A stretch of 13,222 bases of DNA from Promethearchaeota archaeon (GTDB lineage: Archaea; Asgardarchaeota; Lokiarchaeia; Sigyniarchaeales; SOKP01), in the NCBI GenBank assembly GCA_030615145.1, contig JAUWZT010000084.1, positions 1-13,222 of the forward strand. The letters are read 5' to 3'. Positions 5,904 to 13,212 of this stretch are shown piece after piece. The position numbers were made by a program, and so were the translations under genes. Numbering within the stretch: position 1 is the first letter of the stretch; the number at the start of each line of letters is the position of its first letter. The notes under the pieces were generated by a model. That model was not told the DNA's origin. It saw only the letters and a list, made by a program, of their open reading frames with translations, and did not search any database.

Positions 5904-7448
5904 GTGTCATATCTAAAATCAATGCCCTTTAAGGTTGGTATTGTTTTTAATTTTCTTCAATTACCTGATGTTTCTAAGTACCCATTCGTAATTAACAAAC
6001 GAAATGACAATATAATTGTTAAAAAGGGATTGTTTGTATCCACTAGAACAATTGAAGGTTATTTAATCGGCATAATTGAGAAAATTGTTTTAGTAAACGA
6101 ATATTTCTCGGATGCCTTAACAATTAAATCTTATAACAGCGAAAACAATCCCAATATTCTCAAAGGGCTATTTCCTAGTGATGATTTTGAATATGCTATT
6201 GCTATCGTTAGGAATTTAGGGATTATAGAGTTTAAAGATGATAGCGAAGAAGAAATTAGATTAATAACAAGGATGACATATCCTGCGAGTCCCGGTAAAG
6301 ATGTTTATTTGATAGAAGAAGACATTCTCAATAATTTTTTAGGCTTCGATAAAGTGCATGGTTTAAATTTAGGAAAATTAAAGGTATCAAATATCGATGC
6401 TTATATAAACATGAATCGATTATTGAATAAACACCTTGCTATTCTTTCGATATCGGGAGGTGGTAAAAGTTATCTTACTTCTATTATTATTGAAGAACTA
6501 TTAACAAGAAATAAAACTTTTGGAACGCCCGCAATTATAATGATTGATGTCCATGGAGAATACCAATATCTAAATGCTAACTCTACGATAAAAAAAAAAG
6601 TTAAAGTTATAGACACTTCATATTTTCAAATTTCTGTACCTAGATTGAGCGCGTATTCTTTTAAAAAATACCAAGAGCAAATATCTAATGTGCAAATAAG
6701 AGAATTATCTAAGTACATTAAAATGTTAAGAAAAAATAAAGATTTAAAGAATTTTTATAATCTAAATAACATAATAGATGTAATTGAAAAAGAACCTGAC
6801 GGTAATAAAAGTACAAAGCAAGCTTTAGTGGGATGGCTTTCTGAATTAGAACATTTAACCCTTTTTGGCTCGCAAGAAAATCCAATTTTAAAAAAAGTCA
6901 TAAATCAAGGAGAAATTACTATTTTTAATCTTCAAAACGAAATTTCGATTCGTAAAAAACAAATTATAGTTGATTATATTTGTAGTCGTTTGTTTTATCT
7001 AAGAAGAATGAATGAAGTTCCCCCTTTTCTATTAATTATTGAAGAGGCTCACCAATTCTGTCCTGAAGCTGCTCATTCTAAGGCACTATCAAAATATATA
7101 ATTGAAACCGTCGCCAGGGAGGGAAGGAAATTCATGGCGTGTTTATGTTTAATAAGCCAAAGACCAAAAAAGTTAAGCACAACGGCTTTATCTCAAATTA
7201 ACTCAAAGTTAATTCTAAATATTAAGAACCCCTACGATTTAAAGCATTTAATGGATAGTTCAGAAGCTATCACTAAAGAATACGCTGAAATGATTTCAAG
7301 TTTAGGAGTAGGTGAAATGTTATTGATGGGGAATGCTGTAAATTATCCTATATTTTTAAAAATAAGGGAGAGAAAATTTATATCTCAAGTTGAAAATATA
7401 TCTTTAGCTCAAGTGTGTTTAAATTGGAAAAAATTCCAATCAATTTAA
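5904..7448 (+). CDS. herA: HerA-type hexameric DNA-translocating ATPase
   Basis: A 514-residue protein with the HerA layout. Residues 7 to about 140 form the N-terminal HAS-barrel region. The ATPase core has a Walker A-like SISGGGKS (182-189), the DVHGEY segment (215-220, the usual DPHGEY), Walker B LLIIEEAH (376-383), and EGRKF (406-410) with SQRP (418-421) in the sensor/arginine region. Archaeal HerA normally works with the nuclease NurA, and with Mre11-Rad50, to resect DNA ends during double-strand break repair. No NurA, Mre11 or Rad50 gene lies in this window. The first Walker A position is serine instead of glycine, but the lysine and serine that contact ATP are kept. The start may be GTG 5904 or ATG 5922; the promoter position favours the latter. 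HerA-like ATPases also occur in defence systems with other nucleases, so the partner remains open. Confidence 0.82.
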   Translation: MSYLKSMPFKVGIVFNFLQLPDVSKYPFVINKRNDNIIVKKGLFVSTRTIEGYLIGIIEKIVLVNEYFSDALTIKSYNSENNPNILKGLFPSDDFEYAIAIVRNLGIIEFKDDSEEEIRLITRMTYPASPGKDVYLIEEDILNNFLGFDKVHGLNLGKLKVSNIDAYINMNRLLNKHLAILSISGGGKSYLTSIIIEELLTRNKTFGTPAIIMIDVHGEYQYLNANSTIKKKVKVIDTSYFQISVPRLSAYSFKKYQEQISNVQIRELSKYIKMLRKNKDLKNFYNLNNIIDVIEKEPDGNKSTKQALVGWLSELEHLTLFGSQENPILKKVINQGEITIFNLQNEISIRKKQIIVDYICSRLFYLRRMNEVPPFLLIIEEAHQFCPEAAHSKALSKYIIETVAREGRKFMACLCLISQRPKKLSTTALSQINSKLILNIKNPYDLKHLMDSSEAITKEYAEMISSLGVGEMLLMGNAVNYPIFLKIRERKFISQVENISLAQVCLNWKKFQSI

Positions 7449-7658
7449 GCCTTCCAGAATTTCTTCTCTAATTTTTTGCGATTGTTTGTTAAGCACAATC
7501 ATCTTTTTGGTTTTTGAGACTCGGAAGACATTAATAATAGTTCTACTTTCTAATTTCATCAATAATTCTTCTAACATCAATGGGTTAATGTAAGGGAATT
7601 CCTTTTTAAGTAGTTCTTCCAATCGTTTATTTAATACTTCTCCTTTATTTTTAATCAA
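7440..7658 (-). CDS. Small winged-helix-like protein; start uncertain
   Basis: The shortest defensible form has 72 residues, starts at TTG 7658, and overlaps the herA stop tail to tail by nine bases. Residues GEVLNKRLEELLKKEF, then LMLEELLMKLESRTIINV and a beta hairpin before MIVLNK, have the helix-turn-helix and wing pattern of a small winged helix. The same frame stays open upstream to 7718, adding about 20 residues (RWNQKPVVNSLIDIL is part). These look like the missing first helix, but that extension contains no ATG, GTG or TTG. A TATA-like box with an overlapping AAGGTGAT lies at 7719-7730. The gene follows cdc48 by 115 bases in the same direction but seems to have its own promoter. I recognise no named family. 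A DNA-binding or complex-assembly role is a guess. Confidence 0.6.
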   Translation of the reverse strand: MIKNKGEVLNKRLEELLKKEFPYINPLMLEELLMKLESRTIINVFRVSKTKKMIVLNKQSQKIREEILEGLN

Positions 7659-7718
7659 AATATCGATTAAAGAATTTACTACAGGTTTTTGATTCCAACG
7701 TTGTGTTTCGATTATTAA

Positions 7719-7730
7719 TCACCTTTTATA
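7719..7730 (-). promoter_or_regulatory. TATA-like box overlapping a ribosome-binding-like site
   Basis: TATAAAAGGTGA on the minus strand, preceded by eight T that may also end the cdc48 transcript. As a TATA box it predicts a start near 7699 and a leader of about 40 bases to the TTG at 7658. AGGTGAT would also match the 16S rRNA tail, but no standard start codon follows in the frame of the gene. Confidence 0.4.
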
Positions 7731-7773
7731 AAAAAAAGTATATTGTATTAAAATGATTTTTCTCAAATTAACT

Positions 7774-10008
7774 TTATGCAACCATTCGATCTTCTTTGGA
7801 TTGTTCAATGATTCTGCTTTTAAATTTTTCTCCAAACTTTTCATACCATTTAATTACTTCGGGTAATATACTAGGGTTAATTAATTCCGTTGCCTGCTTA
7901 AAATGCTCTTTCGTAATTTTTCTTGCTCTTATATTTTCTCTAAGAGCAATCATACCCGCCTCGCGACATAATGTCTCAATATCCGCACCAGAGAAACCAT
8001 TTAATATTTTATTTAAAACATCCAAATCTATATTATTCGCAAGTGGCATATTTTTAGTAAATATTTTTAATATTTCTAGTCTTCCTATTTCATCAGGTGG
8101 GGGTACCAGTAGCATCCTATCAATTCTTCCAGGTCGGATTAAGGCAGGGTCTAAAATATCAGGGCGGTTGGTAGCAGCAATTACCACGATATCTTTCTTA
8201 ACTTCTAAACCATCTAATTCAGTTAAAAATTGTGATAGAACTTTTTCGGATACTCCCGAATCTGTAGTATGCCTACCTCTACTTGGAGCTATTGAATCAA
8301 ATTCATCAAAAAAGATAATACATGGTGCCGCCATTTTTGCTTTTCGAAAAATTTCGCGAATTGCTTTTTCGCTTTCTCCTACGTATTTAGATAGCAATTC
8401 AGGTCCTTTAATAGAGATAAAATTAGCTTTACTTTCGTGTGCAACTGCCCTTGCCAAAAGCGTTTTTCCACACCCGGGTGGCCCATATAATAAGATTCCT
8501 CTAGGAGGATTTATTCCCATACGCTCAAAAATTTTTGGATGCGATAAAGGCCAATCTACAGCCTCTATTAGTTTCTGTTTTAATTCCTCTAATCCGCCTA
8601 TCTGATCCCAAGAGACATTTGGTATTTCAACAAATACTTCTTTTATTCCAGATGGCATTACTTCCTTTAAAGCCTCCTCAAAATCAGCTTCAGTTACCTC
8701 TATTTGTTCAAGTAATTCTGGATCTATCATTTCAGAATCTAAATCAATCTTTGGTAGATACCTTCTAAGAGCTGCCATCGCAGCTTCTCTACACACTGCC
8801 ATAATATCCGCTCCAACGAATCCATGAGTAATGTTAGCATAATCTTTTAAAGATACTTTTTTGCCGAGAGGCATATTTCTTGTGTGAATTTGAAAAACTT
8901 CTTTTCTTCCTTTTTCATTTGGAACTTTTATCTCAATTTCGCGATCAAATCGGCCTGGACGCCTTAAAGCGGGATCTAAGCTGTTAGGTCTATTTGTTGC
9001 ACCAATAACGATAACTTTCCCTCTACTATGTAGCCCATCCATCAAGGCTAATAATTGAGCAACAACCCTTCGCTCTACTTCACCAGTTACAGTTTCTCTT
9101 TTTGGGGCAATTGCATCTATCTCATCAATAAATATTATTGATGGGCTCTTTTCTTCACCGTCAATAAATATTTTCCGTAGTTTTTTCTCAGATTCGCCAT
9201 AAAATTTGCTCATAATTTCTGGACCGTTTATTGAAATAAAATAAGCTTCGCTTTCATTAGCTACAGCTCTAGCTAACAAAGTTTTTCCGCAACCAGGAGG
9301 ACCCCTTAGTAAAATTCCTTTTGGGGGATCAATACCTATACGTTTAAATAAAGAGGGGTGTCTTAGTGGGAGTTCAACCATTTCTCTAACCCTTTGTATC
9401 TCGCGATCTAATCCACCAACATCTTCATAAGTAACATAATCAGCTCCCCTTTCTTCGTCTTCAGTAATACGTTCGCTAATATGTAGAGCTGTTTCGGGTT
9501 TGATTATACAAACTCCATTTGGTCTTATGCTTATAACTTTAAACGTAATCTCTCGACTTATTCCTATTGAGATAAATATAAAATCATCGATCGTAACAGG
9601 ATAATTATTTAATTTTCGTTTAACGAAAGTTTCGAATCTGGGATTGGACTTTATTTTTACGCTTATTGGCGCCAAAACAATATTTTGAGCGGGGTGAGCG
9701 TTGACCTTCCGGATTTGGATTGTTTCATCAATACTTGCTCCCGTATTTTTCTTTAATCTAGAATCGATGCGAATAATGCCTAATCCACTATCTTGGGGGT
9801 AACTCGGCCAAGCGATTCCCGCACTTTCTTTCTTTCCAGAAAGAGCGATGACATCGCCAGTTTGAATATTTAACTTTTCCATAGTTTCTTGATCAATTCT
9901 AGCAATATTACGACCAATATCCCTTTTTTTAGCTTCTTGCACCCGCAGTGCAACTGTTTGTGAATCTTTACTATTTGTTCCCTTTTTTTCGTTCTCTTTA
10001 GTTGACAT
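7774..10008 (-). CDS. cdc48: Cdc48/VAT-type AAA+ ATPase
   Basis: A 744-residue unfoldase, the usual family length, forming a double-ring hexamer in the cytoplasm that threads proteins for remodelling or proteasomal degradation. The substrate/cofactor-binding N-domain (double-psi barrel then four-stranded part) spans about 17-185. D1 has Walker A GPPGCGKT (236-243), Walker B IIFIDEID (291-298) and arginine fingers in RPGRFDR (350-356). D2 has Walker A GPPGCGKT (509-516), Walker B IIFFDEFD (564-571) and RPGRIDR (625-631). Pore loops are SKFYGES in D1 (267-273) and SKYVGES in D2 (540-546). Aromatic residues in both rings are typical of archaeal VAT, whereas eukaryotic p97 has a non-aromatic D1 loop. 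The C-terminus ends DRMVA without the hydrophobic-tyrosine-X proteasome-docking tail. A TATA-like box lies about 35 bases upstream. Both ATPase rings appear intact. Confidence 0.96.
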   Translation of the reverse strand: MSTKENEKKGTNSKDSQTVALRVQEAKKRDIGRNIARIDQETMEKLNIQTGDVIALSGKKESAGIAWPSYPQDSGLGIIRIDSRLKKNTGASIDETIQIRKVNAHPAQNIVLAPISVKIKSNPRFETFVKRKLNNYPVTIDDFIFISIGISREITFKVISIRPNGVCIIKPETALHISERITEDEERGADYVTYEDVGGLDREIQRVREMVELPLRHPSLFKRIGIDPPKGILLRGPPGCGKTLLARAVANESEAYFISINGPEIMSKFYGESEKKLRKIFIDGEEKSPSIIFIDEIDAIAPKRETVTGEVERRVVAQLLALMDGLHSRGKVIVIGATNRPNSLDPALRRPGRFDREIEIKVPNEKGRKEVFQIHTRNMPLGKKVSLKDYANITHGFVGADIMAVCREAAMAALRRYLPKIDLDSEMIDPELLEQIEVTEADFEEALKEVMPSGIKEVFVEIPNVSWDQIGGLEELKQKLIEAVDWPLSHPKIFERMGINPPRGILLYGPPGCGKTLLARAVAHESKANFISIKGPELLSKYVGESEKAIREIFRKAKMAAPCIIFFDEFDSIAPSRGRHTTDSGVSEKVLSQFLTELDGLEVKKDIVVIAATNRPDILDPALIRPGRIDRMLLVPPPDEIGRLEILKIFTKNMPLANNIDLDVLNKILNGFSGADIETLCREAGMIALRENIRARKITKEHFKQATELINPSILPEVIKWYEKFGEKFKSRIIEQSKEDRMVA

Positions 10009-10038
10009 TTTATATCAAATAAATAAAGTATAATTTTC

Positions 10039-10048
10039 AATATATATG
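10039..10048 (-). promoter_or_regulatory. TATA-like box of cdc48
   Basis: CATATATATT on the minus strand, about 35 bases before the ATG at 10008. A transcript starting about 26 bases downstream would have a leader of only about 10 bases. No ribosome-binding site is visible, so translation is probably near-leaderless. Confidence 0.45.
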
Positions 10049-10101
10049 AAGTAATAATTTTGTAAAAATTTTACCTTTTTTTCTTTTTTTAAGTTTTAAT
10101 T

Positions 10102-11151
10102 TTATTTGAAGAAGTTGTCCAAAGACACCTGTTTTTTAGAAGAGTCTTGTTTTTTCAACCGTTCAATTGCGTTTTCAACCCTGGTTTTTGAAAAATTGTG
10201 TTGCTCTATTAGTAATTCTTTAATTTTCTCGTAATTAATTTTTTCCCAGATTATCTTTGGATATTTTTTTTTTACATCTGGATATAAAAAGATATCTTTT
10301 ATTTGGTCAATCAATTCTTTTTCTAGTTGAATTTCTATGTTACCAACTTTTACATTATTTTTTAAAATATTTTCCAACGAACCAAATTTCTTGATTAGGT
10401 CATAAGCCTTATGTTGACCAATTCCCTTAATTCCTGGGAAAAAATCTGTTCCTATTAATATCCCCATCTCTATCAACTGTTCTTTAGTAATATTTAAATT
10501 TTCAAGAAATTTAGATAATGAAATGTATTCTATATCTAAAGTCACGGTAGTATCTCTAACCTTTTTACTTCTGCTTATTGCGAAATTTCTAATTAACCTT
10601 TTTCCTCCAAATAATAATGTGTCATAATCCTGGGATGCGCACGCCCAAGCATCACCAGCTTCAACTAGAAAGGCAGATTGAGCCTCACCTTCAGAGCTCG
10701 CCTCTACAATTGGAATCCCCAGATATCTTAATAATTTTTTACTATCTTCAATCATGTTCGTATCTAATTTAGATGTCATCTGAGCGAATTTTTTCGCTTC
10801 TCTAAAATCTTCCTTCTCCTGAGCTTTTATCATCTTTTCCTTAGCATCTTCTTTAATTCTCCTTCGTTCTTTTATTGTTTCTAATTTTAATTCAGAAGGA
10901 GTCCCATCAAACACATAAATTGGTTTGATATTATGCTCTAAAAAATTTATTGTTCGATAAAATAATCCAGATAGATGAGAAGTCACATTACCATTATAAT
11001 CTTTTAAAGGAGTGCCATCTCTTTGCCTAATAATTGCTAGAAATTGATAGATCGTGTTAAATGCATCAATGGCTATGCGTTTATTTAATAGGTTATCAAA
11101 TGTAATAGTCCTTCTTACATCTTTCACTAATTCATTTATTTTAGTACCCAT
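10102..11151 (-). CDS. fen: Flap endonuclease 1 (FEN1)
   Basis: A structure-specific nuclease that removes 5' flaps during Okazaki-fragment maturation and base excision repair. The 349 residues are the normal archaeal length. The N-terminal nuclease region contributes D29 (AIDAF) and D82 (VFDGT). The internal region contributes E154 and E156 (SEGEAQ), D175 and D177 (SQDYD), and D236 (GTDF). These seven carboxylates bind the two catalytic metals. A helix-hairpin-helix-type loop, PGIKGIGQHKA, lies at 239-249, and the charged segment around 93-125 fits the helical arch. The C-terminus QVSLDNFFK (341-349) is a canonical PCNA-interacting box, QxxLxxFF, so the enzyme should bind the sliding clamp. 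It lies 59 bases after the Nob1-like gene in the same direction and could share its transcript, although TATA-like sequences occur in the gap. Confidence 0.96.
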   Translation of the reverse strand: MGTKINELVKDVRRTITFDNLLNKRIAIDAFNTIYQFLAIIRQRDGTPLKDYNGNVTSHLSGLFYRTINFLEHNIKPIYVFDGTPSELKLETIKERRRIKEDAKEKMIKAQEKEDFREAKKFAQMTSKLDTNMIEDSKKLLRYLGIPIVEASSEGEAQSAFLVEAGDAWACASQDYDTLLFGGKRLIRNFAISRSKKVRDTTVTLDIEYISLSKFLENLNITKEQLIEMGILIGTDFFPGIKGIGQHKAYDLIKKFGSLENILKNNVKVGNIEIQLEKELIDQIKDIFLYPDVKKKYPKIIWEKINYEKIKELLIEQHNFSKTRVENAIERLKKQDSSKKQVSLDNFFK

Positions 11152-11175
11152 GTTTTATCTTTTTTATTTTTATCC

Positions 11176-11206
11176 AATATTTATTTACATTTTTTCCTAT
11201 ATATTT
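11176..11206 (-). promoter_or_regulatory. Possible fen promoter in the gap after the Nob1-like gene
   Basis: The gap contains two TATA-like stretches on the minus strand, AAATATATAGG at about 11196-11206 and an AAATAAATATTGG segment near 11176-11188. Either could give fen its own start site, the second one leaderless. Read-through from the upstream gene is equally possible. Confidence 0.3.
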
Positions 11207-11210
11207 TGCA

Positions 11211-11765
11211 CTATATTTTTTCCTTAATCAGTGGTCGTCTTTTTAATTTAGATCCACACATTTCACATATTTTATTAAAATCTTTAGGTTTGAAAATTGT
11301 TTTACAATAGGGGCAATATATCTCAAAAAATATCTTTTCTTTTATACCCTCCTTAAACATAGGCATAAATTTTATCTTTAATTCACTACATAAATTTTCC
11401 ATAGAATAATCGTTTGTGTAGAGAACAATCTCTTGGTTATATGTGTCCATCAATTCTAAAGCTAATGCAATTAATTTCACATCAGCATTAGATAAAACAT
11501 TTATATCGCCCGTCAGTTTAGATTTTGCGTCTACTATGTTAATGTAATTTTCATTAGCTTTTTTTATAATTAATTTTTCTAGTTCAACTGCCACTTCTAT
11601 TCTATGTATAATATTTCTATTCTTATCTTTATATCTTTTAACTTGAATCTCATCTATAATTTCTGGAGTAGTGAAAATTGTCTCCTTAAAAAAATTGAAA
11701 TCGATACCTTTTAAAAAAATGTTAGTATCAAAAACTAGAATTGAACTCTTCTTCAGGACTGTCAT
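11211..11765 (-). CDS. nob1: Nob1-type PIN-domain endonuclease with zinc ribbon
   Basis: A 184-residue protein. An N-terminal PIN nuclease domain (about 8-140) has acidic residues in the usual places: D13 in VFDTN, E35 or E39 in TPEIIDEI, D95 in SNADVKLIALALEL and D119 in YTNDYS. A C-terminal zinc ribbon has C151-P-Y-C154 and C167-E-M-C170-G followed by SKLKRRP. PIN plus a C-terminal ribbon with the TPE and SNADV blocks is the archaeal/eukaryotic Nob1 layout. Nob1 cuts precursor small-subunit rRNA at its mature 3' end inside the pre-30S particle. Simple VapC toxins lack the ribbon and the basic tail, so a toxin is unlikely. The ATG lies 38 bases inside the end of the NAD kinase gene. No later ATG would keep D13, so the overlap is probably real and implies coupled translation. 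Confidence 0.87.
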   Translation of the reverse strand: MTVLKKSSILVFDTNIFLKGIDFNFFKETIFTTPEIIDEIQVKRYKDKNRNIIHRIEVAVELEKLIIKKANENYINIVDAKSKLTGDINVLSNADVKLIALALELMDTYNQEIVLYTNDYSMENLCSELKIKFMPMFKEGIKEKIFFEIYCPYCKTIFKPKDFNKICEMCGSKLKRRPLIKEKI

Positions 11766-12654
11766 CTCTCGGAACCTTTATAGTTCCAATAATTTTTTTC
11801 CTTAGCCGTCTAATATAATTATCGCTTATGCTTCTGGAAAGACGGATAAATTTTGTATGGGAATTTGCTTTACGGACTTTGATAATTGTATTTGGTTGGA
11901 TATTTTTAAAAGTTCTCTGGCCGTCAATTATAATTTTTGCACTTAGTCTTGGTCTTAGAAGTTGAATTTCAACTTCGCTATCAATAGGAAGCACTATTGG
12001 TTTCAATCCTGATCTCGCAAAACTATTTAATGGCGTTATTTGCATAATATCCATCGTTGGTTTTACAATAGATCCTCCCGCACTTAGATTGTACCCCGTA
12101 GAGCCTACTGAAGTTGAAATAATAATACCATCTAAATAACTTCGATTTAGAAAACAACCATCTATTTTAACTGATGTTAATAATACTTTAGAGCTTTTTG
12201 ATGAAACTATTAGAACTTCGTTCAATGCATTATTTAATTTAATTTCTTCAGAAGCTTTAATTACATATGGGGCTAATTTAGAGCATTTTTCAATTATATA
12301 TTCGCTTTTTAATACACGATTTATGTCATTAAAAACGTTTCTTTCATTAGTTTCGTCTAAAAAACCGATAGACCCAATATTTACTCCCAAAATGGGTGGA
12401 GCGTTGCGTTGTGATAGACCACTTGCCACTCTCAGAATAGTTCCGTCTCCACCAACGGATATGATAAATTTTGTATTCTCTGCTGTCATCTCTTTAAGAT
12501 CCATACCATTATGAGGTAAGATTTTAGGCGCGATTCTGGTTTCCAATTGAACAATTTCGCCTTTTTTCACTAAATAATCAAAAAGTCTCTTAGTTAAATT
12601 TATCGCTCTCTCTGAATCCATTCTACAAGCTAATGAAACTACCTTTTTTTCCAT
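11728..12654 (-). CDS. nadK: NAD kinase
   Basis: Phosphorylates NAD to NADP in the cytoplasm, supplying the cofactor for reductive biosynthesis. The 308 residues include the diagnostic GGDGT (68-72) after a Rossmann-like N-terminal part. Other family motifs are NE at 145-146 (LNEVLI), DGIIISTSVGSTGYNLSAGG (175-194, the long glycine-rich nucleotide segment) and DGQ at 244-246. The typical C-terminal end of the family is reached near RRLRKKIIG (282-290). The last 18 residues, acidic and serine-containing, are an extension, and the reading frame overlaps the Nob1-like gene by 38 bases. The gene follows aIF5A by 113 bases and has TATA-like sequences upstream, so it probably starts a nadK-nob1 unit. 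The archaeal enzyme could accept ATP or polyphosphate; the sequence does not tell which. Confidence 0.94.
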   Translation of the reverse strand: MEKKVVSLACRMDSERAINLTKRLFDYLVKKGEIVQLETRIAPKILPHNGMDLKEMTAENTKFIISVGGDGTILRVASGLSQRNAPPILGVNIGSIGFLDETNERNVFNDINRVLKSEYIIEKCSKLAPYVIKASEEIKLNNALNEVLIVSSKSSKVLLTSVKIDGCFLNRSYLDGIIISTSVGSTGYNLSAGGSIVKPTMDIMQITPLNSFARSGLKPIVLPIDSEVEIQLLRPRLSAKIIIDGQRTFKNIQPNTIIKVRKANSHTKFIRLSRSISDNYIRRLRKKIIGTIKVPRDDSPEEEFNSSF

Positions 12655-12689
12655 CGAACTCAGACTTCTTTTATATTTTTCTTTACTTT

Positions 12690-12703
12690 TATTGATATAT
12701 TAC
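12690..12703 (-). promoter_or_regulatory. TATA-like box of nadK
   Basis: GTAATATATCAA on the minus strand, roughly 43 bases before the ATG at 12654, predicting a short leader of about 17 bases. A second candidate, AAATATAAAAG near 12668-12678, is closer and would give a leaderless start. Confidence 0.35.
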
Positions 12704-12767
12704 AAAAATGAATAAATTTTAAGAAAATACAATTCTAATTCTGGTCAAAAAAGATTATAATAACATT

Positions 12768-13196
12768 CTAATTAATAATTATTCTATTTATCAAAGTTTT
12801 TCCTGCAAGCTGCCAATATTCTACTTGTGCCATTGACATTTTTCCGGGATCGGCTTTCAATTCCTTTAACTTTGCTTTTAAATCTTCCTCGTCCGGCCAA
12901 GCAACGTCCACTGATTCATAAGATTCAAGATCCATAATGTTAATTGATGTATCTTCAATAAAGTTAATCTGTGCAGCACCTTTGATTATCTCGGGAATGT
13001 CAACAACGTGACCCGATGGTATGGTGAGAGATCTCTTGTTATTATCGAATACACCAACACATACTATTCGAACTTTCGCGTGTCCATGTTTTCCAGACTT
13101 ACTTCTTTCAGTAGCTTTTATAACGCATGGTTCTTCATCAACCATAATGTATTGACCAGTTTTAAGTTTTTGGACTTCTGTTCTTCTTATGCTCAT
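12768..13196 (-). CDS. aif5A: Translation factor aIF5A (hypusine-containing)
   Basis: The archaeal counterpart of eukaryotic eIF5A and bacterial EF-P, which binds the ribosomal E site and relieves stalling, for example at proline-rich stretches. The 142 residues give an N-terminal SH3-like domain with the loop ERSKSGKHGHAKVR (30-43). K36, after SG and before HGHAK, is the expected hypusine/deoxyhypusine site. The C-terminal OB-fold begins near residue 75 and ends in VEYWQLAGKTLINRI, like other archaeal members. Modification would need deoxyhypusine synthase, which is not in this window. An AAGGAG site 10 bases before the ATG fixes the start, in contrast to the leaderless style of several neighbours. 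It transcribes towards nadK, 113 bases away. Confidence 0.97.
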   Translation of the reverse strand: MSIRRTEVQKLKTGQYIMVDEEPCVIKATERSKSGKHGHAKVRIVCVGVFDNNKRSLTIPSGHVVDIPEIIKGAAQINFIEDTSINIMDLESYESVDVAWPDEEDLKAKLKELKADPGKMSMAQVEYWQLAGKTLINRIIIN

Positions 13197-13206
13197 AAAT
13201 CATTTT

Positions 13207-13212
13207 CTCCTT
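13207..13212 (-). promoter_or_regulatory. Ribosome-binding site of aIF5A
   Basis: AAGGAG on the minus strand, 10 bases before the ATG at 13196. Another ATG at 13203 lies between it and the gene but is out of frame. The promoter is beyond the window edge. Confidence 0.65.

Noticed and set aside
7796..8605. A 269-residue plus-strand open frame
   Set aside because: It lies entirely antisense to the D2 ring of cdc48, whose conserved motifs prove the minus strand is coding. The smaller plus-strand frame at 8535-8768 fails for the same reason.
10035..10052. Near-palindrome CTTCATATATATTGAA before cdc48
   Set aside because: Most of it is the TATA-like core, and symmetrical AT stretches are common at this base composition. 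There is not enough evidence for an operator.
11211..11765. VapC-type toxin interpretation of the PIN protein
   Set aside because: The C-terminal zinc ribbon, the length and the housekeeping context fit Nob1, and no VapB-like antitoxin gene adjoins it.
12323..12514. A 63-residue plus-strand frame
   Set aside because: It is antisense to the GGDGT region of NAD kinase and has no start signal.
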